A DNA stretch of 64,000 bases from Nostoc sp. FACHB-110 (GCF_014697425.1 NZ_JACJRU010000040.1:1-64000); one strand, 5' to 3'. Positions 1-8,219 are shown, numbered from the stretch's first letter. Notes: generated by a model not told the origin, from the sequence alone. Program-made: numbers and translations.

Positions 1-675
1 GAATTAGTTGGAAGAAAACTACATCTTTGAACCCAAAGGCTGACGAGGAGGCTGTTGCGGCAAAAAAAAACAGATTGAAACATTGTTGGCAAGCAACAGA
101 GAAGAAATAGAAGCCCGAAGGCTGAGAGTATTACTAATAGATGAGTGTCATCTGCTATGGGGAGACTTAACTGGTTATGTTTGGGGAAAAACTGACCAAG
201 AAATAGCAGTTGAAGTAGTTAACGAACGAGATAAACAGACATACTACGGGGCGGTTGACTATCTCACTGGCAAATTACTTCTTAAAGCTTACAACGCTGG
301 TAATTCAGACAATACAATTGATTATTTACGTTATTTATTAGACCAGTCACCTAATCAACGATTACTTCTTTTTTGGGATGGTGCTTCTTACCATCGTTCA
401 CATCTGGTTCAAAACTTTTTAGGCGAAATAAATCAAGGTTTATCTCAAGAGCAATGGAAAATTCACTGTGTGCGCTTTGCTCCTAATTGTCCATCACAAA
501 ATCCTATAGAAGATATTTGGTTACAAGCAAAAACCTGGGTTAGACGTTTTTGTGCTTTAATTCCAACATTCTCTCATTTAAAGTGGATGTTTGAGTGGTT
601 TATCCGAAACACTACCTTTGATTTTCTATCTCTCCAGATGTACGGAGTTCTTTCAGAAATCAAATACTAGTCCTA
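1..675 (+). mobile_element. IS630-type insertion sequence, right-hand part
   Basis: The window opens inside an insertion sequence of the IS630/Tc1-mariner group, recognised from its DDE transposase. The left end lies outside the window. The right end must lie close to 670-680, because the neighbouring minus-strand nucleotidyltransferase reading frame stops abruptly at 673. IS630 elements insert at TA, and several TA dinucleotides occur at 674-679. I could not delimit the terminal inverted repeat, so the right boundary is approximate. Confidence 0.75.
3..670 (+). CDS. IS630-family transposase (partial at window edge, -1 frameshift)
   Basis: This is the catalytic part of a DDE transposase that cuts and joins IS ends at TA targets. 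The main frame runs from about 62 to the TAG at 668-670. It carries the first Asp in LLIDECH, the second Asp in FWDGASYHRS and the Glu in NPIEDIW, the usual IS630 spacing. The upstream part (3 to about 61, typical IS630 text such as ISWKKT and NPKADEE) lies in a different frame. A run of nine A at 62-70 joins them: slipping back one base continues as KKKQIETLLAS, which fits the family. Programmed -1 frameshifting is plausible, but a mutation cannot be excluded. The TTG at 83 is probably not a real start. The 5' part is outside the window. Confidence 0.85.
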
Positions 676-1347
676 TATACCTAAAAACTCATCTTCGGCT
701 ATGCCTACCACACGCAAATTTTGCCGTGCATACTCAACACTTGGCTTTTCTGCAAGTTGTGTTAATTGCAAAATTGAATTATTTTCTTGCCACACTCCAG
801 TAACACACCCAGCTTTGTGAATTATATTCGCTGGCATGGTTGTTAAACTGACAACACTTTGATGCACTTTTTCGTAAATCCGCAGCATTTGAGCAGCACA
901 AGATTGTTCAATCTCAGATTGATAAACATGGTCTCCTAACATCAACAAAAATGGCTCATCTTGCACCCAATCTTTAGCACAAAAAACTGCATGACCATAG
1001 CCTTCTTGCTGATGTTGAGTAATTATAGTAATTTTATTACCAATTTCTTCTAGATATAAACTATATTCTTGATTTTCTGGTGACAGCTTTTGCCAAAGTT
1101 CAGGTTTTGGTGGCTTTTTAAATAAATCTGTGAAAATTTCTACATCATCTGGTTGGACGACAATTCCAATTTCTGTAATCCCTGCACTAATCGCCTCTTC
1201 AACAATAGCCAAAATAACAGGTTTCGCCCTACCATCTTTGTCAATTATCGGAAACAATTCTTTTTTGACAACTTTAGTCGCTGGAAACAAGCGAGTACCA
1301 AAACCAGCCGCCGGAATCACAGCTTTTCTAACTGTATTTTGTAGCAT
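673..1347 (-). pseudogene. UTP-glucose-1-phosphate uridylyltransferase-like gene, 3' end lost
   Basis: The product is a 224-residue nucleotidyltransferase of the GalU type, which makes UDP-glucose from UTP and glucose-1-phosphate. The N-terminal nucleotide-binding signature PAAGFGTRLFPATK is intact, followed by KKELFPIID and the LMLGDHVY segment expected at the active site. GalU-type enzymes are usually about 290 residues or longer. This one ends just after EDEFLGI, where a family member would continue into its C-terminal part. The break coincides with the end of the IS630 element, so IS insertion is the likely cause. The residual protein probably lacks the C-terminal fold and is inactive, although the Rossmann-like half is complete. 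Confidence 0.8.
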
Positions 1348-1433
1348 ATAGAGGACTCATATTTGATTTTTAAAATACACGTATAAGGATGTGTTAATGA
1401 CAGCCTAACATATCTAATGCAAAGCTTTTGACG

Positions 1434-1462
1434 TGTTATGGCTTACGCCTAACACACCCTAC
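1434..1462. repeat. Short palindromic intergenic repeat
   Basis: The segment GTGTTA-TGGCTTACGCC-TAACAC is a small inverted repeat with a further self-complementary GGCTTACGCC core. It lies downstream of the start of the truncated nucleotidyltransferase gene. It looks like the dispersed GTGTTATGGCTTACGCC-type repeat of cyanobacterial intergenic DNA. No coding role is seen. Confidence 0.5.
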
Positions 1463-1639
1463 ACATACTACTGGAATTCTCTAAATGAGAGCCAAAAAAA
1501 TCTATTCCCTGTTCTGTGTCTATGTTAAGTATGTTCAATAATTCAATCGGATTTTTGTATTACTTAATAGTGTCAGTTGATAAAGTGTCACTCGCTAGAT
1601 GTTTGCTTTTGCAACATAAACGATACCCTTATTCATTGC

Positions 1640-1800
1640 AAGGAGTGATACCACTTCACTAAATTGTGAGTACAATTGATGTTTACAATACATCTATCCT
1701 ATGAAGTATTGTAATTGGCAAATGTAGCTGAAATTCAGTGAAATGGTGAAGAGTTATACGAGAATGCACTTAAGAGATTAAAATACTTAAGTGCTTTTTC
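1640..1800 (+). ncRNA. Candidate small RNA with its own terminator
   Basis: No open reading frame of credible length is present on the plus strand, yet a well-formed intrinsic terminator sits at 1766-1799 (arms GCACTTAAG and CTTAAGTGC followed by five T). Upstream is a second stem, TTACAATAC at 1683-1691 pairing with GTATTGTAA at 1706-1714. A terminator and an internal hairpin without a gene suggest a short structured transcript. The 5' end is a guess and no known RNA family was recognised. Confidence 0.35.
1766..1799 (+). terminator. Intrinsic terminator without an annotated upstream gene
   Basis: A 9-bp perfect stem (GCACTTAAG / CTTAAGTGC) with an 11-nt loop is followed directly by TTTTT. 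It reads in the plus direction, while the only gene immediately upstream is on the minus strand. Confidence 0.7.
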
Positions 1801-1894
1801 GTGTGACAGAAATACCAATTAATTTTATGGATTATTTTAGGTTTGGGGATGAAGCGATCGCCTAAAACATCTCTAAATTTTATTTTTTAAATAA

Positions 1895-1927
1895 ACACAA
1901 CAACCAGGCGCAACCTGATTGTTGTGT
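1895..1927 (-). terminator. Terminator downstream of psaM
   Basis: Arms ACACAACAA (1895-1903) and TTGTTGTGT (1919-1927) pair perfectly. Read on the minus strand the hairpin is followed by an AT-rich T-containing tract. It lies 50 bp beyond the psaM stop codon. Confidence 0.7.
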
Positions 1928-1977
1928 GGGGTGTGTCACTTAAATTGATACTCTGAAAGCAGTTTCAGAGCAGAGTT

Positions 1978-2106
1978 CTACTTGTAGAGTTCTGTTGATA
2001 AACGCCAAGCCAGAACGCCTGGAATCAGCGCAACAACCAGAGCAATGTACACTTGGGTATCAGAAATAGAGGTCACACCAAGCATTAGAGCGTTTGAGAT
2101 CAGCAT
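1978..2106 (-). CDS. psaM: Photosystem I reaction centre subunit XII (PsaM)
   Basis: A 42-residue reading frame encodes the small single-helix PSI subunit M, which sits at the monomer interface of trimeric PSI in the thylakoid membrane. The diagnostic parts are SDTQVYIALVVALIPG, which forms the helix, and the conserved C-terminal AWRLSTELYK. PsaM is usually about 31 residues; here the first ATG adds roughly 13 residues before ISDTQ. A GGAG about 10 nt before this ATG supports it, but translation from the inner ATG of MLGVTS is possible. A terminator follows at 1895-1927. A perfect palindrome lies about 75 bp upstream. Confidence 0.92.
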   Translation of the reverse strand: MLISNALMLGVTSISDTQVYIALVVALIPGVLAWRLSTELYK

Positions 2107-2181
2107 GGTTGAGAATCTCCTGACGTAAATGGATTATGAATACGTTTACTACTTTTCACTGTTTTGCCAAGTTAGTGGAAT

Positions 2182-2196
2182 ATCTTGTTACAAGAT
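2182..2196. promoter_or_regulatory. Operator-like palindrome between psaM and the sugar kinase
   Basis: ATCTTGT-T-ACAAGAT is a perfect 7+1+7 palindrome. It lies about 75 bp upstream of psaM (minus) and 65 bp upstream of the sugar kinase (plus), so a bound regulator could affect either gene. No regulator can be assigned. Confidence 0.35.
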
Positions 2197-2260
2197 GCAA
2201 CATAAGCTGGTCTTAGTCAGTAGCCATTAGTTACTTTTCATAAGAAAAATTTATAAAAAT

Positions 2261-3505
2261 ATGGATTTGTATTTGGGAATTGACTACGGTACGTCTGGTT
2301 CGCGGGCGGTGGTAATTGACAATGAGGGGAATGTGCAAGCAGAAGTACGCTATCCTTGGCAACAGCAAGAAGTAAACTACTGGCGGGCTGCATTATGGAG
2401 CCTATTAGCCCAGATTCCTGAGCAATTGCGGCGCGAAATTCAAGCTATTGCTATTAATGGTACTTCTTCTACCGTCTTGTTGTGTAACGCTGCTGGAGAG
2501 CCTGTAGATGCGGCTCTACTCTACAACGATGCGCGGGGTGCAGGGGTGCTAGAACAGCTAAAAAAAGTCGCTCCGCCGAACCATACTGTATTAAGTGCTA
2601 CTTCCAGCCTTGCCAAACTTCTGTGGATGTCACAGCAACCATTCTTTGTAGAAGCACGATTTTTTCTTCATCAAGCTGATTGGTTAGCTTTTTTGCTGCA
2701 TGGGAAATTGGGTATTAGCGACTACCACAACGCTTTAAAGTTGGGTTACGACGTAGAAAATTTGCAATATCCAGCATGGTTGGAGAAATTAGAAATACCT
2801 ATTGCGTTACCGAAAGTTTTATCGCCTGGGACACCCATCGCCGAAATTCGCCAGGATATTGCGATTAAATTTGGTTTTCGCCATGATTGCTTAGTGTGTG
2901 CGGGGACAACAGATAGTATTGCGGCTTTTTTTGCTAGTGGGGCAAATTCTCCCGGGGAAGCGGTGACATCTTTAGGTTCGACTTTGGTATTGAAATTATT
3001 AAGTCGTACCCGTGTAGAAGATGCACGCTACGGAATTTATAGCCATCGCCTGGGTGATTTGTGGCTGACTGGTGGTGCTTCTAATACTGGCGGTGCTGTG
3101 TTGCAAGAATTTTTTACAAATGCAGAGTTAGCCAGTTTAAGTCGGGAAATTGATGCAGATAAAGCGAGCAATTTAGATTATTATCCCTTGTTGAAGCCAG
3201 GCGATCGCTTTCCAATTAACGACCCTAATTTAGCCCCACGACTCACACCCCGCCCAGATTCACCAAGAGAATTTTTACACGGTTTGCTAGAAAGTATTGC
3301 CCGTATAGAAACACGCGGCTATGAATTACTGCAAAATTTAGGTGCAGATAAATTACAACGCGTGTATACAGCAGGTGGAGGTGCAGCAAATTCCACTTGG
3401 ACTGCTATTCGTCAACGATGTTTAAAAGTGCCTGTAGTTGCATCAAGATATACAGAAGCCGCCTACGGGACAGCACTTTTGGCTAAATCAAAACTGAATA
3501 ATTAA
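2261..3505 (+). CDS. FGGY-family carbohydrate kinase, D-ribulokinase-like
   Basis: The 414-residue protein is an FGGY sugar kinase with the actin/hexokinase fold that transfers phosphate from ATP to a ketose. The N-terminal phosphate-binding motif DYGTSGSR is at residues 8-15. The catalytic Asp is D218 in CAGTTDSIAAFF, and the adenosine-binding stretch AGGGAANSTW is near the C-terminus. Length and sequence resemble the compact cyanobacterial/plant XK-1 type (Synechococcus SePSK), for which D-ribulose kinase activity is known; family members are often called xylulokinase. The substrate is inferred. The ATG is preceded by an A-rich stretch with no clear Shine-Dalgarno. It converges with the phosphatase gene on the other strand. 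Confidence 0.85.
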   Translation: MDLYLGIDYGTSGSRAVVIDNEGNVQAEVRYPWQQQEVNYWRAALWSLLAQIPEQLRREIQAIAINGTSSTVLLCNAAGEPVDAALLYNDARGAGVLEQLKKVAPPNHTVLSATSSLAKLLWMSQQPFFVEARFFLHQADWLAFLLHGKLGISDYHNALKLGYDVENLQYPAWLEKLEIPIALPKVLSPGTPIAEIRQDIAIKFGFRHDCLVCAGTTDSIAAFFASGANSPGEAVTSLGSTLVLKLLSRTRVEDARYGIYSHRLGDLWLTGGASNTGGAVLQEFFTNAELASLSREIDADKASNLDYYPLLKPGDRFPINDPNLAPRLTPRPDSPREFLHGLLESIARIETRGYELLQNLGADKLQRVYTAGGGAANSTWTAIRQRCLKVPVVASRYTEAAYGTALLAKSKLNN

Positions 3506-3513
3506 ATTACTAA

Positions 3514-4182
3514 TTACGGAATTAACAGTTTAGCAATCTCATGGGGAGAATGGGCAATAAAATCTGCACCGTGAGCTTTTAATTCTGCTGCTGTTCCATA
3601 GCCGTAGGTAACACCAATTGTCGTTAAATTATGGTGCTTGGCTCCAATCATATCATGTAGGCGATCGCCTACCATCACCGCAGTTTGTGGTTCAATCTTT
3701 TCTTTCGCTAAAATATAGTGAATCAAATCTCGTTTGGCACTTCGGCTTCCATCAAGTTCACTACCATAAACCCCATCAAAAAGTGGTGACAACCCAAAAT
3801 ATTCAATAATCCGTGTTGCATAAATATAAGGTTTTGATGTTGCCACAAAAGTTTTATACCCAGCAACACGAATTTCTTTAAGAGTTTCTCTTATCTCAGG
3901 ATAAAGAGTATTTTCAAATAATCCAATTGTGGAGAAACGGTGACGATAAAATGATATCGCTTGCTCCAAAATAGCATCATCTGAAGTATTGAGTAGCTGA
4001 GAAAAACTATCTTTAATTGGCGGGCCAATACACCAATTTAATTCATCAGCTTCTGGGGGTTTGTAACCTAATTCAGATAAAGCAAACTGAATACAACGAG
4101 TAATTCCAGGTTGAGGATCTGTCAGTGTGCCATCTAAATCGAAAAAGATAGAGTTAGCAGTCATAAATTTACTAATTTGCAA
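3514..4182 (-). CDS. HAD-superfamily hydrolase, phosphoglycolate phosphatase-like
   Basis: This haloacid dehalogenase-type phosphatase contains the four HAD motifs: I, FFDLDGTLTD at residues 13-22 (nucleophile D15, acid D17); II, ATSKP; III, a Lys in the SAKRDLIHYIL region; IV, VMVGDRLHDMIGA. The alpha-helical cap between motifs I and II places it in subfamily IA, near Gph/PpaX-type enzymes. Its natural phosphoester cannot be told from the sequence. Translation may begin at the second Met (MTANSIFF) instead of the first. The start lies 25 bp from the stop of the upstream membrane transporter gene on the same strand, so the two may be cotranscribed. Confidence 0.85.
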   Translation of the reverse strand: MQISKFMTANSIFFDLDGTLTDPQPGITRCIQFALSELGYKPPEADELNWCIGPPIKDSFSQLLNTSDDAILEQAISFYRHRFSTIGLFENTLYPEIRETLKEIRVAGYKTFVATSKPYIYATRIIEYFGLSPLFDGVYGSELDGSRSAKRDLIHYILAKEKIEPQTAVMVGDRLHDMIGAKHHNLTTIGVTYGYGTAAELKAHGADFIAHSPHEIAKLLIP

Positions 4183-4206
4183 CTTAAGATTTAGGTAATG
4201 CCAAAT

Positions 4207-5199
4207 TTACGCCGAACTGCGTTTTTCGCCACTCAGCAAAGCAATACCTAATGTGACAATACCAATCCCCAAACTCTGAATCAAATTTAAATGTTCGCTA
4301 ATCGTTGCCCATGCAATTAAGGCTGTCAAGGCTGGACTGCTTGCACCAATGATTGAGGCTTTAGTTGCACTAATCATCCGAATGCCTAAATTATTCAGTG
4401 TGTGTCCAGCAAAGCTAACTAGACCTGACAAAATACTACAAATCCACATCGGAGTCCAATCTAGTTGGGTACTATGAAGCGGCCAGAATATCAAACTAAT
4501 ACCCGAAAGTACCAGGGTAGAAGCAAAACTAATCCAAGTGAAAAGAATTGGATGGAATTTTTCTAAACATTTTTGAGCAATGACGCAATAGAAAGCGTAA
4601 ACTATGCCTGCGCCAACACTAGCAAAAATACCAATTGCAATGGCCGAACTGTTGAAGCTACTAGAAGATTGAGGAACGGTGAGAACACTACCCACTAAAA
4701 TAATACCCATCACTAACCAGCGAAAAAGTGTAGGCCTATCGCCAAAAAATTTCCAAGCCAGCAGTGCTGTAAATATTGGATACGAAAAAAACAAAGTCAC
4801 AGCAATTCCTGTAGGAATCAAACCAATTGCGATGTAGAGTAACGCCACATATACAAACATCAGCACCCCACAGCCAAATGCTTGTAACAAAACATTTGTG
4901 CGATCTCGTTGCGTACTTGAGGTATCGCGCTGAAATAAATCCCGCAATTGTTTGCCAGCCGATGGATATAATTTGAATGCTAACGCAGCCATCAAGGGAA
5001 CTACTACTAGCATTCGCATAAACATTAACAAAAATGAATTTTGCAAATCTGGTTTAACGTATCCACCCAGCAAAAATAAACCCAGCACAAAATGTTCAGA
5101 AAACAGAACTCGCACAATAATATTGTGAAATGCCAAGACTAGGGAAGATAAAAGAACCGTCAGGATACCTAACACGTTCAAAGGGTTCTGAAAGGACAA
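4207..5199 (-). CDS. EamA/DMT-family membrane transporter
   Basis: The 330-residue protein is almost entirely hydrophobic, with about ten predicted membrane helices arranged as two EamA repeats, the drug/metabolite transporter layout. The second repeat ends in the characteristic segment with ASSPALTALIAWATISEHL. A basic, hydrophilic loop with QRDTSSTQRDRTN separates early helices. Substrates of this family range from amino acids to metabolites and cannot be predicted. It stands between the HAD hydrolase and a secreted protein gene on the same strand. Confidence 0.85.
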   Translation of the reverse strand: MSFQNPLNVLGILTVLLSSLVLAFHNIIVRVLFSEHFVLGLFLLGGYVKPDLQNSFLLMFMRMLVVVPLMAALAFKLYPSAGKQLRDLFQRDTSSTQRDRTNVLLQAFGCGVLMFVYVALLYIAIGLIPTGIAVTLFFSYPIFTALLAWKFFGDRPTLFRWLVMGIILVGSVLTVPQSSSSFNSSAIAIGIFASVGAGIVYAFYCVIAQKCLEKFHPILFTWISFASTLVLSGISLIFWPLHSTQLDWTPMWICSILSGLVSFAGHTLNNLGIRMISATKASIIGASSPALTALIAWATISEHLNLIQSLGIGIVTLGIALLSGEKRSSA

Positions 5200-5224
5200 C
5201 CTGATTGTATGGTTAAAACCACTA

Positions 5225-5605
5225 TTACTCAGCGCAACCTTCCAAAACTTTGTTCCCCAAAATTAAAATAGCTGAGTAAGGATACTGTTTATCAGACATT
5301 CCATCACTACAAGCATTGTCTTTTTTGAGAATTAATGTGTTATTGCCTCTTAGCCGATAGACTCTGACAAAATCAGCCGAACGGCCTTGTGCTGTTAGAG
5401 GTGCAACGTAAGGAAAGGTTTGTTTTTTCACCTCTGGAGAAGAATAAACAATGCCGCTTTTGCTGACAGTAACGCTCCAAAAAGGTTCTGTACCCCTAGC
5501 CACAAATTTTTCCCTGTTAGCTATTTGGGCAGAAACACTAGAACTATGAGCTAATAAACTACCACTCAATCCCAACAGCGCAATATAACAGATAAAAGCT
5601 TTCAT
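5225..5605 (-). CDS. Secreted COG3650-like protein
   Basis: The 126-residue protein begins with a clear Sec signal peptide (MKAFICYIALLGLSGSLLAH, probable cleavage near SVSAQ). The mature part has the pattern GTEPFWSV near its start and two cysteines near the end (NACSDGMSD and LEGCAE) that could form a disulfide. This arrangement resembles COG3650-type periplasmic or lipoprotein domains of unknown function. It ends 25 bp before the transporter gene and is probably in the same transcription unit. Confidence 0.65.
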   Translation of the reverse strand: MKAFICYIALLGLSGSLLAHSSSVSAQIANREKFVARGTEPFWSVTVSKSGIVYSSPEVKKQTFPYVAPLTAQGRSADFVRVYRLRGNNTLILKKDNACSDGMSDKQYPYSAILILGNKVLEGCAE

Positions 5606-5668
5606 TGGTCAAGTCTGAATTTGATGAATATTTGATCAATACACCTAAATATTGTGGGAAAGGTGGTA

Positions 5669-5761
5669 GCCACGAAGTAGATAGTTCAAGAAATTAAATG
5701 AATTGAACTATCTACGTTATTTATATCGTGGCGGAAACCTGACTCATGCGGATTTATCCGC
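5669..5761. repeat. IS200/IS605 end hairpins
   Basis: Two nested stems are perfect: GCCACGA (5669-5675) with TCGTGGC (5726-5732), and a 13-bp arm at 5677-5689 with its complement at 5703-5715. A second small hairpin GCGGAT-TT-ATCCGC is at 5748-5761, only a few bases from the transposase stop. Subterminal hairpins of this kind mark the ends of IS200/IS605 elements, which are recognised as single-stranded structures. Confidence 0.6.
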
Positions 5762-5766
5762 AGTAG

Positions 5767-6042
5767 TTATTTATAGTGATGTGGGTCATTGATGTATTGT
5801 TCGATAATTGCGGATGAAATTTTCCCCGTTGAATCATAGTAATACGAATGAGTCCACAAAGTAGGAAGTTTAAGCAGTTGTGGAAACTCTTGTCTTAAGT
5901 ATCTGGATGACCGACCTTTAAAAGCCTTAACAATTGAATTAATTGGTGTACTGGGGTCATATTCTATCAATGTGTGAACATGGTCAGGTACAATCTCTAA
6001 GCATTTAATTATCCATCCTTTTTCACTTGCAACCTCAGTCAT
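5767..6042 (-). pseudogene. IS200/IS605-type Y1 transposase, N-terminus missing
   Basis: The 91-residue frame contains the HUH metal-binding motif (PDHVHTLIEY) and the C-terminal catalytic Tyr in IIEQYINDPHH, both diagnostic of TnpA (Y1 transposases). Complete TnpA proteins are about 130-150 residues. Here roughly the first 40 residues, including the HLVW-type segment, are absent. The in-frame upstream codons instead run into the Psb34 terminator at 6084-6106. The gene is therefore a 5'-truncated remnant, although catalytic residues survive. No TnpB-like gene is nearby. Confidence 0.8.
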
Positions 6043-6083
6043 TATTTGACATTGATGATTTACATTCCGCAGATACCAATAAA

Positions 6084-6106
6084 AAACCCCAGTAAAACCG
6101 GGGTTT
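6084..6106 (-). terminator. Terminator of the Psb34 gene
   Basis: The arms AAACCCC (6084-6090) and GGGGTTT (6100-6106) form a stem that, on the minus strand, continues into TTTTTTATT. This is a typical intrinsic terminator placed about 50 bp after the small photosystem gene. Confidence 0.8.
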
Positions 6107-6158
6107 AAGAGAGAGTTTCAACAAAGATTTAATCCACGATTAGATACAGAAATACTTT

Positions 6159-6329
6159 TTAGCTCACGCCTAAAGCGACCAAAATAATTGCAGTCATAAA
6201 CAAGGTAGCAATTGCGCCTTGAAGAGCATAGTTACGTTGCTCTTCGGCAGAAGGATACTCAGCGTAATACATTTTGGGTTCAGTAGCGTAGTTATTTAAA
6301 ATACCTTCTTCGTTAATAGTTGTATACAT
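6159..6329 (-). CDS. psb34: Psb34-like (ssl1498 family) photosystem II assembly protein
   Basis: The 56-residue protein has a soluble N-terminal arm (MYTTINEEGILNNYATEPKM followed by YYAEYPSAEEQRNY) and one C-terminal membrane helix (ALQGAIATLFMTAIILVALGVS). This is the layout of the light-harvesting-like ssl1498 family, whose member Psb34 binds CP47-containing PSII assembly intermediates and competes with Hlips. The EEGxLNN and EPKxY pattern supports the family; orthology is inferred. A terminator follows, and an RpaB-type motif lies just upstream. Confidence 0.75.
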   Translation of the reverse strand: MYTTINEEGILNNYATEPKMYYAEYPSAEEQRNYALQGAIATLFMTAIILVALGVS

Positions 6330-6343
6330 AATGTTTTCCTGTG

Positions 6344-6361
6344 TTTGTTAACTTATGTAAA
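6344..6361 (-). promoter_or_regulatory. Possible HLR1 (RpaB) box upstream of psb34
   Basis: Read on the minus strand the site is TTTACATAAGTTAACAAA. It matches the HLR1 direct repeat (two KTTACAWW half-sites separated by 2 nt) with one mismatch in the second half. It ends 14 bp before the psb34 ATG, unusually close for an activator but possible for a repressor. Confidence 0.4.
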
Positions 6362-6583
6362 TAAATTTAACAGTTTTGTTACGAACTGTCAACTACGCTT
6401 GACAAAAAAAGTTAATGGCAGTAAAAAGATATGCTAATCAAGTAGCTAGAAGTAAAAGCGATCGCCCCCAAGCAAGTTAAGAAACTCAAAGCTCATAAAA
6501 AATCGCGCTCCTATCCTCAGCCAACCGTTGCCGAGCAGGCTAAATAGAGAGCGATAATCGCAGTATTTACTTGTTTATATGGC

Positions 6584-6982
6584 TCAAAACTGAGTTACAG
6601 TCAAGCGCACGCCAGAATCTAGGCGGGGAATCTTTAAATAGTCCACTGGTTCGCCGTTACGTTGAGGAGTTTGGTTGTTGCTGGGTTTTTCGCATTCCTT
6701 AATCGCTGCTTCGGGATCGTTGAGTAAATCTAGAGGCTTAATATTTTTACATCCTTTTTCTTCGCTGACTTTGCCAATAGAATTAGCAATTTGTCTTAAG
6801 CGTTCGGCGCGAGTGAGGGCGTTATCAGTATCACTGTTAATTGTGACTGGTTCAGTGATTAAGGATGCAGCTTCGTGGCGTTCAATAAGGATAGGGTGAT
6901 CATTCTCTTGTTGGGCGTAGACAGGACTAGCCAACGCTATCGCACTAACCACAACAGCTAAAGCTACAAGTGGGCGTTTCAT
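6584..6982 (-). CDS. Secreted protein of unknown function
   Basis: The 132-residue product starts with a good Sec signal peptide (MKRPLVALAVVVSAIALA) and a likely cleavage after SPVYA. The mature part is hydrophilic, with two cysteines (EKGCKNIK and IKECEKPS) that could pair, and an RAERLRQIANSIGKVSEE helix. No domain is recognised. The gene is monocistronic between the psb34 promoter region and the glycosyltransferase. Confidence 0.6.
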   Translation of the reverse strand: MKRPLVALAVVVSAIALASPVYAQQENDHPILIERHEAASLITEPVTINSDTDNALTRAERLRQIANSIGKVSEEKGCKNIKPLDLLNDPEAAIKECEKPSNNQTPQRNGEPVDYLKIPRLDSGVRLTVTQF

Positions 6983-7149
6983 AATTCAACCCCTGAGTGT
7001 AAGTTACCTAAAATACCTACAACGGCAATTCTATGTTATCCGTAAGTGAGGAAAACGCGATCGGGACATATATCGAAAAATCAAGTCTATCAAGCGGAAG
7101 CAGCACTGGTAAAATATATCGTCAGTAAGTTGAACAAACTTACACCTAA

Positions 7150-8154
7150 TCAAGCACTAAAGTATTTTTTCTTCACCTTGTTATACATATTTTTCACTAC
7201 TAAACTGACTAAGCGTGTTTGTGTTAAATCGGGAATGTTGCCTGGATGATGCTGTTTATGGTCAAAAAACTCATTTAATTCATTGAGAATGACTTGCAGC
7301 CGATGAATAATATTTTCATAGCGATATTCTGCCAGCACTTGTTCTGATAATTTTAAACTTACCGGAGAGTGAATGACTTGGAGAATACGCTGAATATCAT
7401 ACTCTTGAGAATAACCAGCGATTTTATAACAATTAAACCCCGGATCTAAATAATCAGAAAGCCCACCATTGACGCTAGAAAATACCTGACAACCACAAGC
7501 TAAAGCTTCCATTGGTTGCAGCCCAAAACCTTCACTCACACCTGTTTGCGCCCAATATTCCGCAGAATCATAGAGGTAAACTTTAGCGCGATTAAATAAC
7601 CCCGGTAAATCTTCTACATAAGAGTTAACCAAAAATACCTTGCATTTTTTTTCCAACGTGGGAATTAACTCTTTTAATAAATATGCCGATGATTTTCTTG
7701 CCTGAACTAAAACATCAATGTCCCGTTCTAAAGATAAATTTTTAAATTCTGGACTAATTTCATTAGGCAAATAATAAATCAACGTATTAGGTGACTTCTG
7801 CCCCCAATAACCCAAGGTATTCCGACTGACTGTCACAATGGGGATATTTGCAGGTAAAGTAAATTTGTAACCTGCACTATGGGCATGATAAATAACATGA
7901 TAAGACTGGAGCTTTTTAGCTAATTGAGCGATATCGAAACCCCAACTAATCACAAAAATCACATCATTTAAATTAGGTTCTTTGAGTAGGTCATCTAAAA
8001 ATAACTTCCCGGTTTCTTTTTGGCGGTAAGTAACCACATCCGCATGACAAACCTGTTGAGCTAGTTTTAATGTTTTTAATTCTGCCCAAAGACCACCACA
8101 GGCAAATTTGCCGCTAGTTCCTGGCAATAAAAAATAAAGTTTTCGCATTATCAA
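7150..8154 (-). CDS. GT4-like glycosyltransferase
   Basis: The 334-residue protein has a GT-B fold outline. The N-terminal half contains the KFACGGLWAELK glycine-rich loop and the YHAHSAGYKF stretch. The C-terminal half has EGFGLQPMEALACG, the E-x7-E motif of retaining GT4 enzymes, which binds the nucleotide-sugar donor. It would transfer a sugar to a cell-surface polymer or lipid; donor and acceptor are unknown. Translation may start at the third codon (MRKLYFLLPG). The basic C-terminal tail could associate with the membrane. Confidence 0.75.
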   Translation of the reverse strand: MIMRKLYFLLPGTSGKFACGGLWAELKTLKLAQQVCHADVVTYRQKETGKLFLDDLLKEPNLNDVIFVISWGFDIAQLAKKLQSYHVIYHAHSAGYKFTLPANIPIVTVSRNTLGYWGQKSPNTLIYYLPNEISPEFKNLSLERDIDVLVQARKSSAYLLKELIPTLEKKCKVFLVNSYVEDLPGLFNRAKVYLYDSAEYWAQTGVSEGFGLQPMEALACGCQVFSSVNGGLSDYLDPGFNCYKIAGYSQEYDIQRILQVIHSPVSLKLSEQVLAEYRYENIIHRLQVILNELNEFFDHKQHHPGNIPDLTQTRLVSLVVKNMYNKVKKKYFSA

Positions 8155-8219
8155 TTACAAATTAAAAATCATAAATAAATTATTAAATCAATCTATTTAC
8201 TATTCTCCATTTCCGCATA

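Noticed and set aside
7046..7249. Plus-strand frame of 67 residues overlapping the glycosyltransferase end
   Set aside because: Its second half is antisense to the C-terminus of the GT4 gene, it has no ribosome binding site and no recognisable content.
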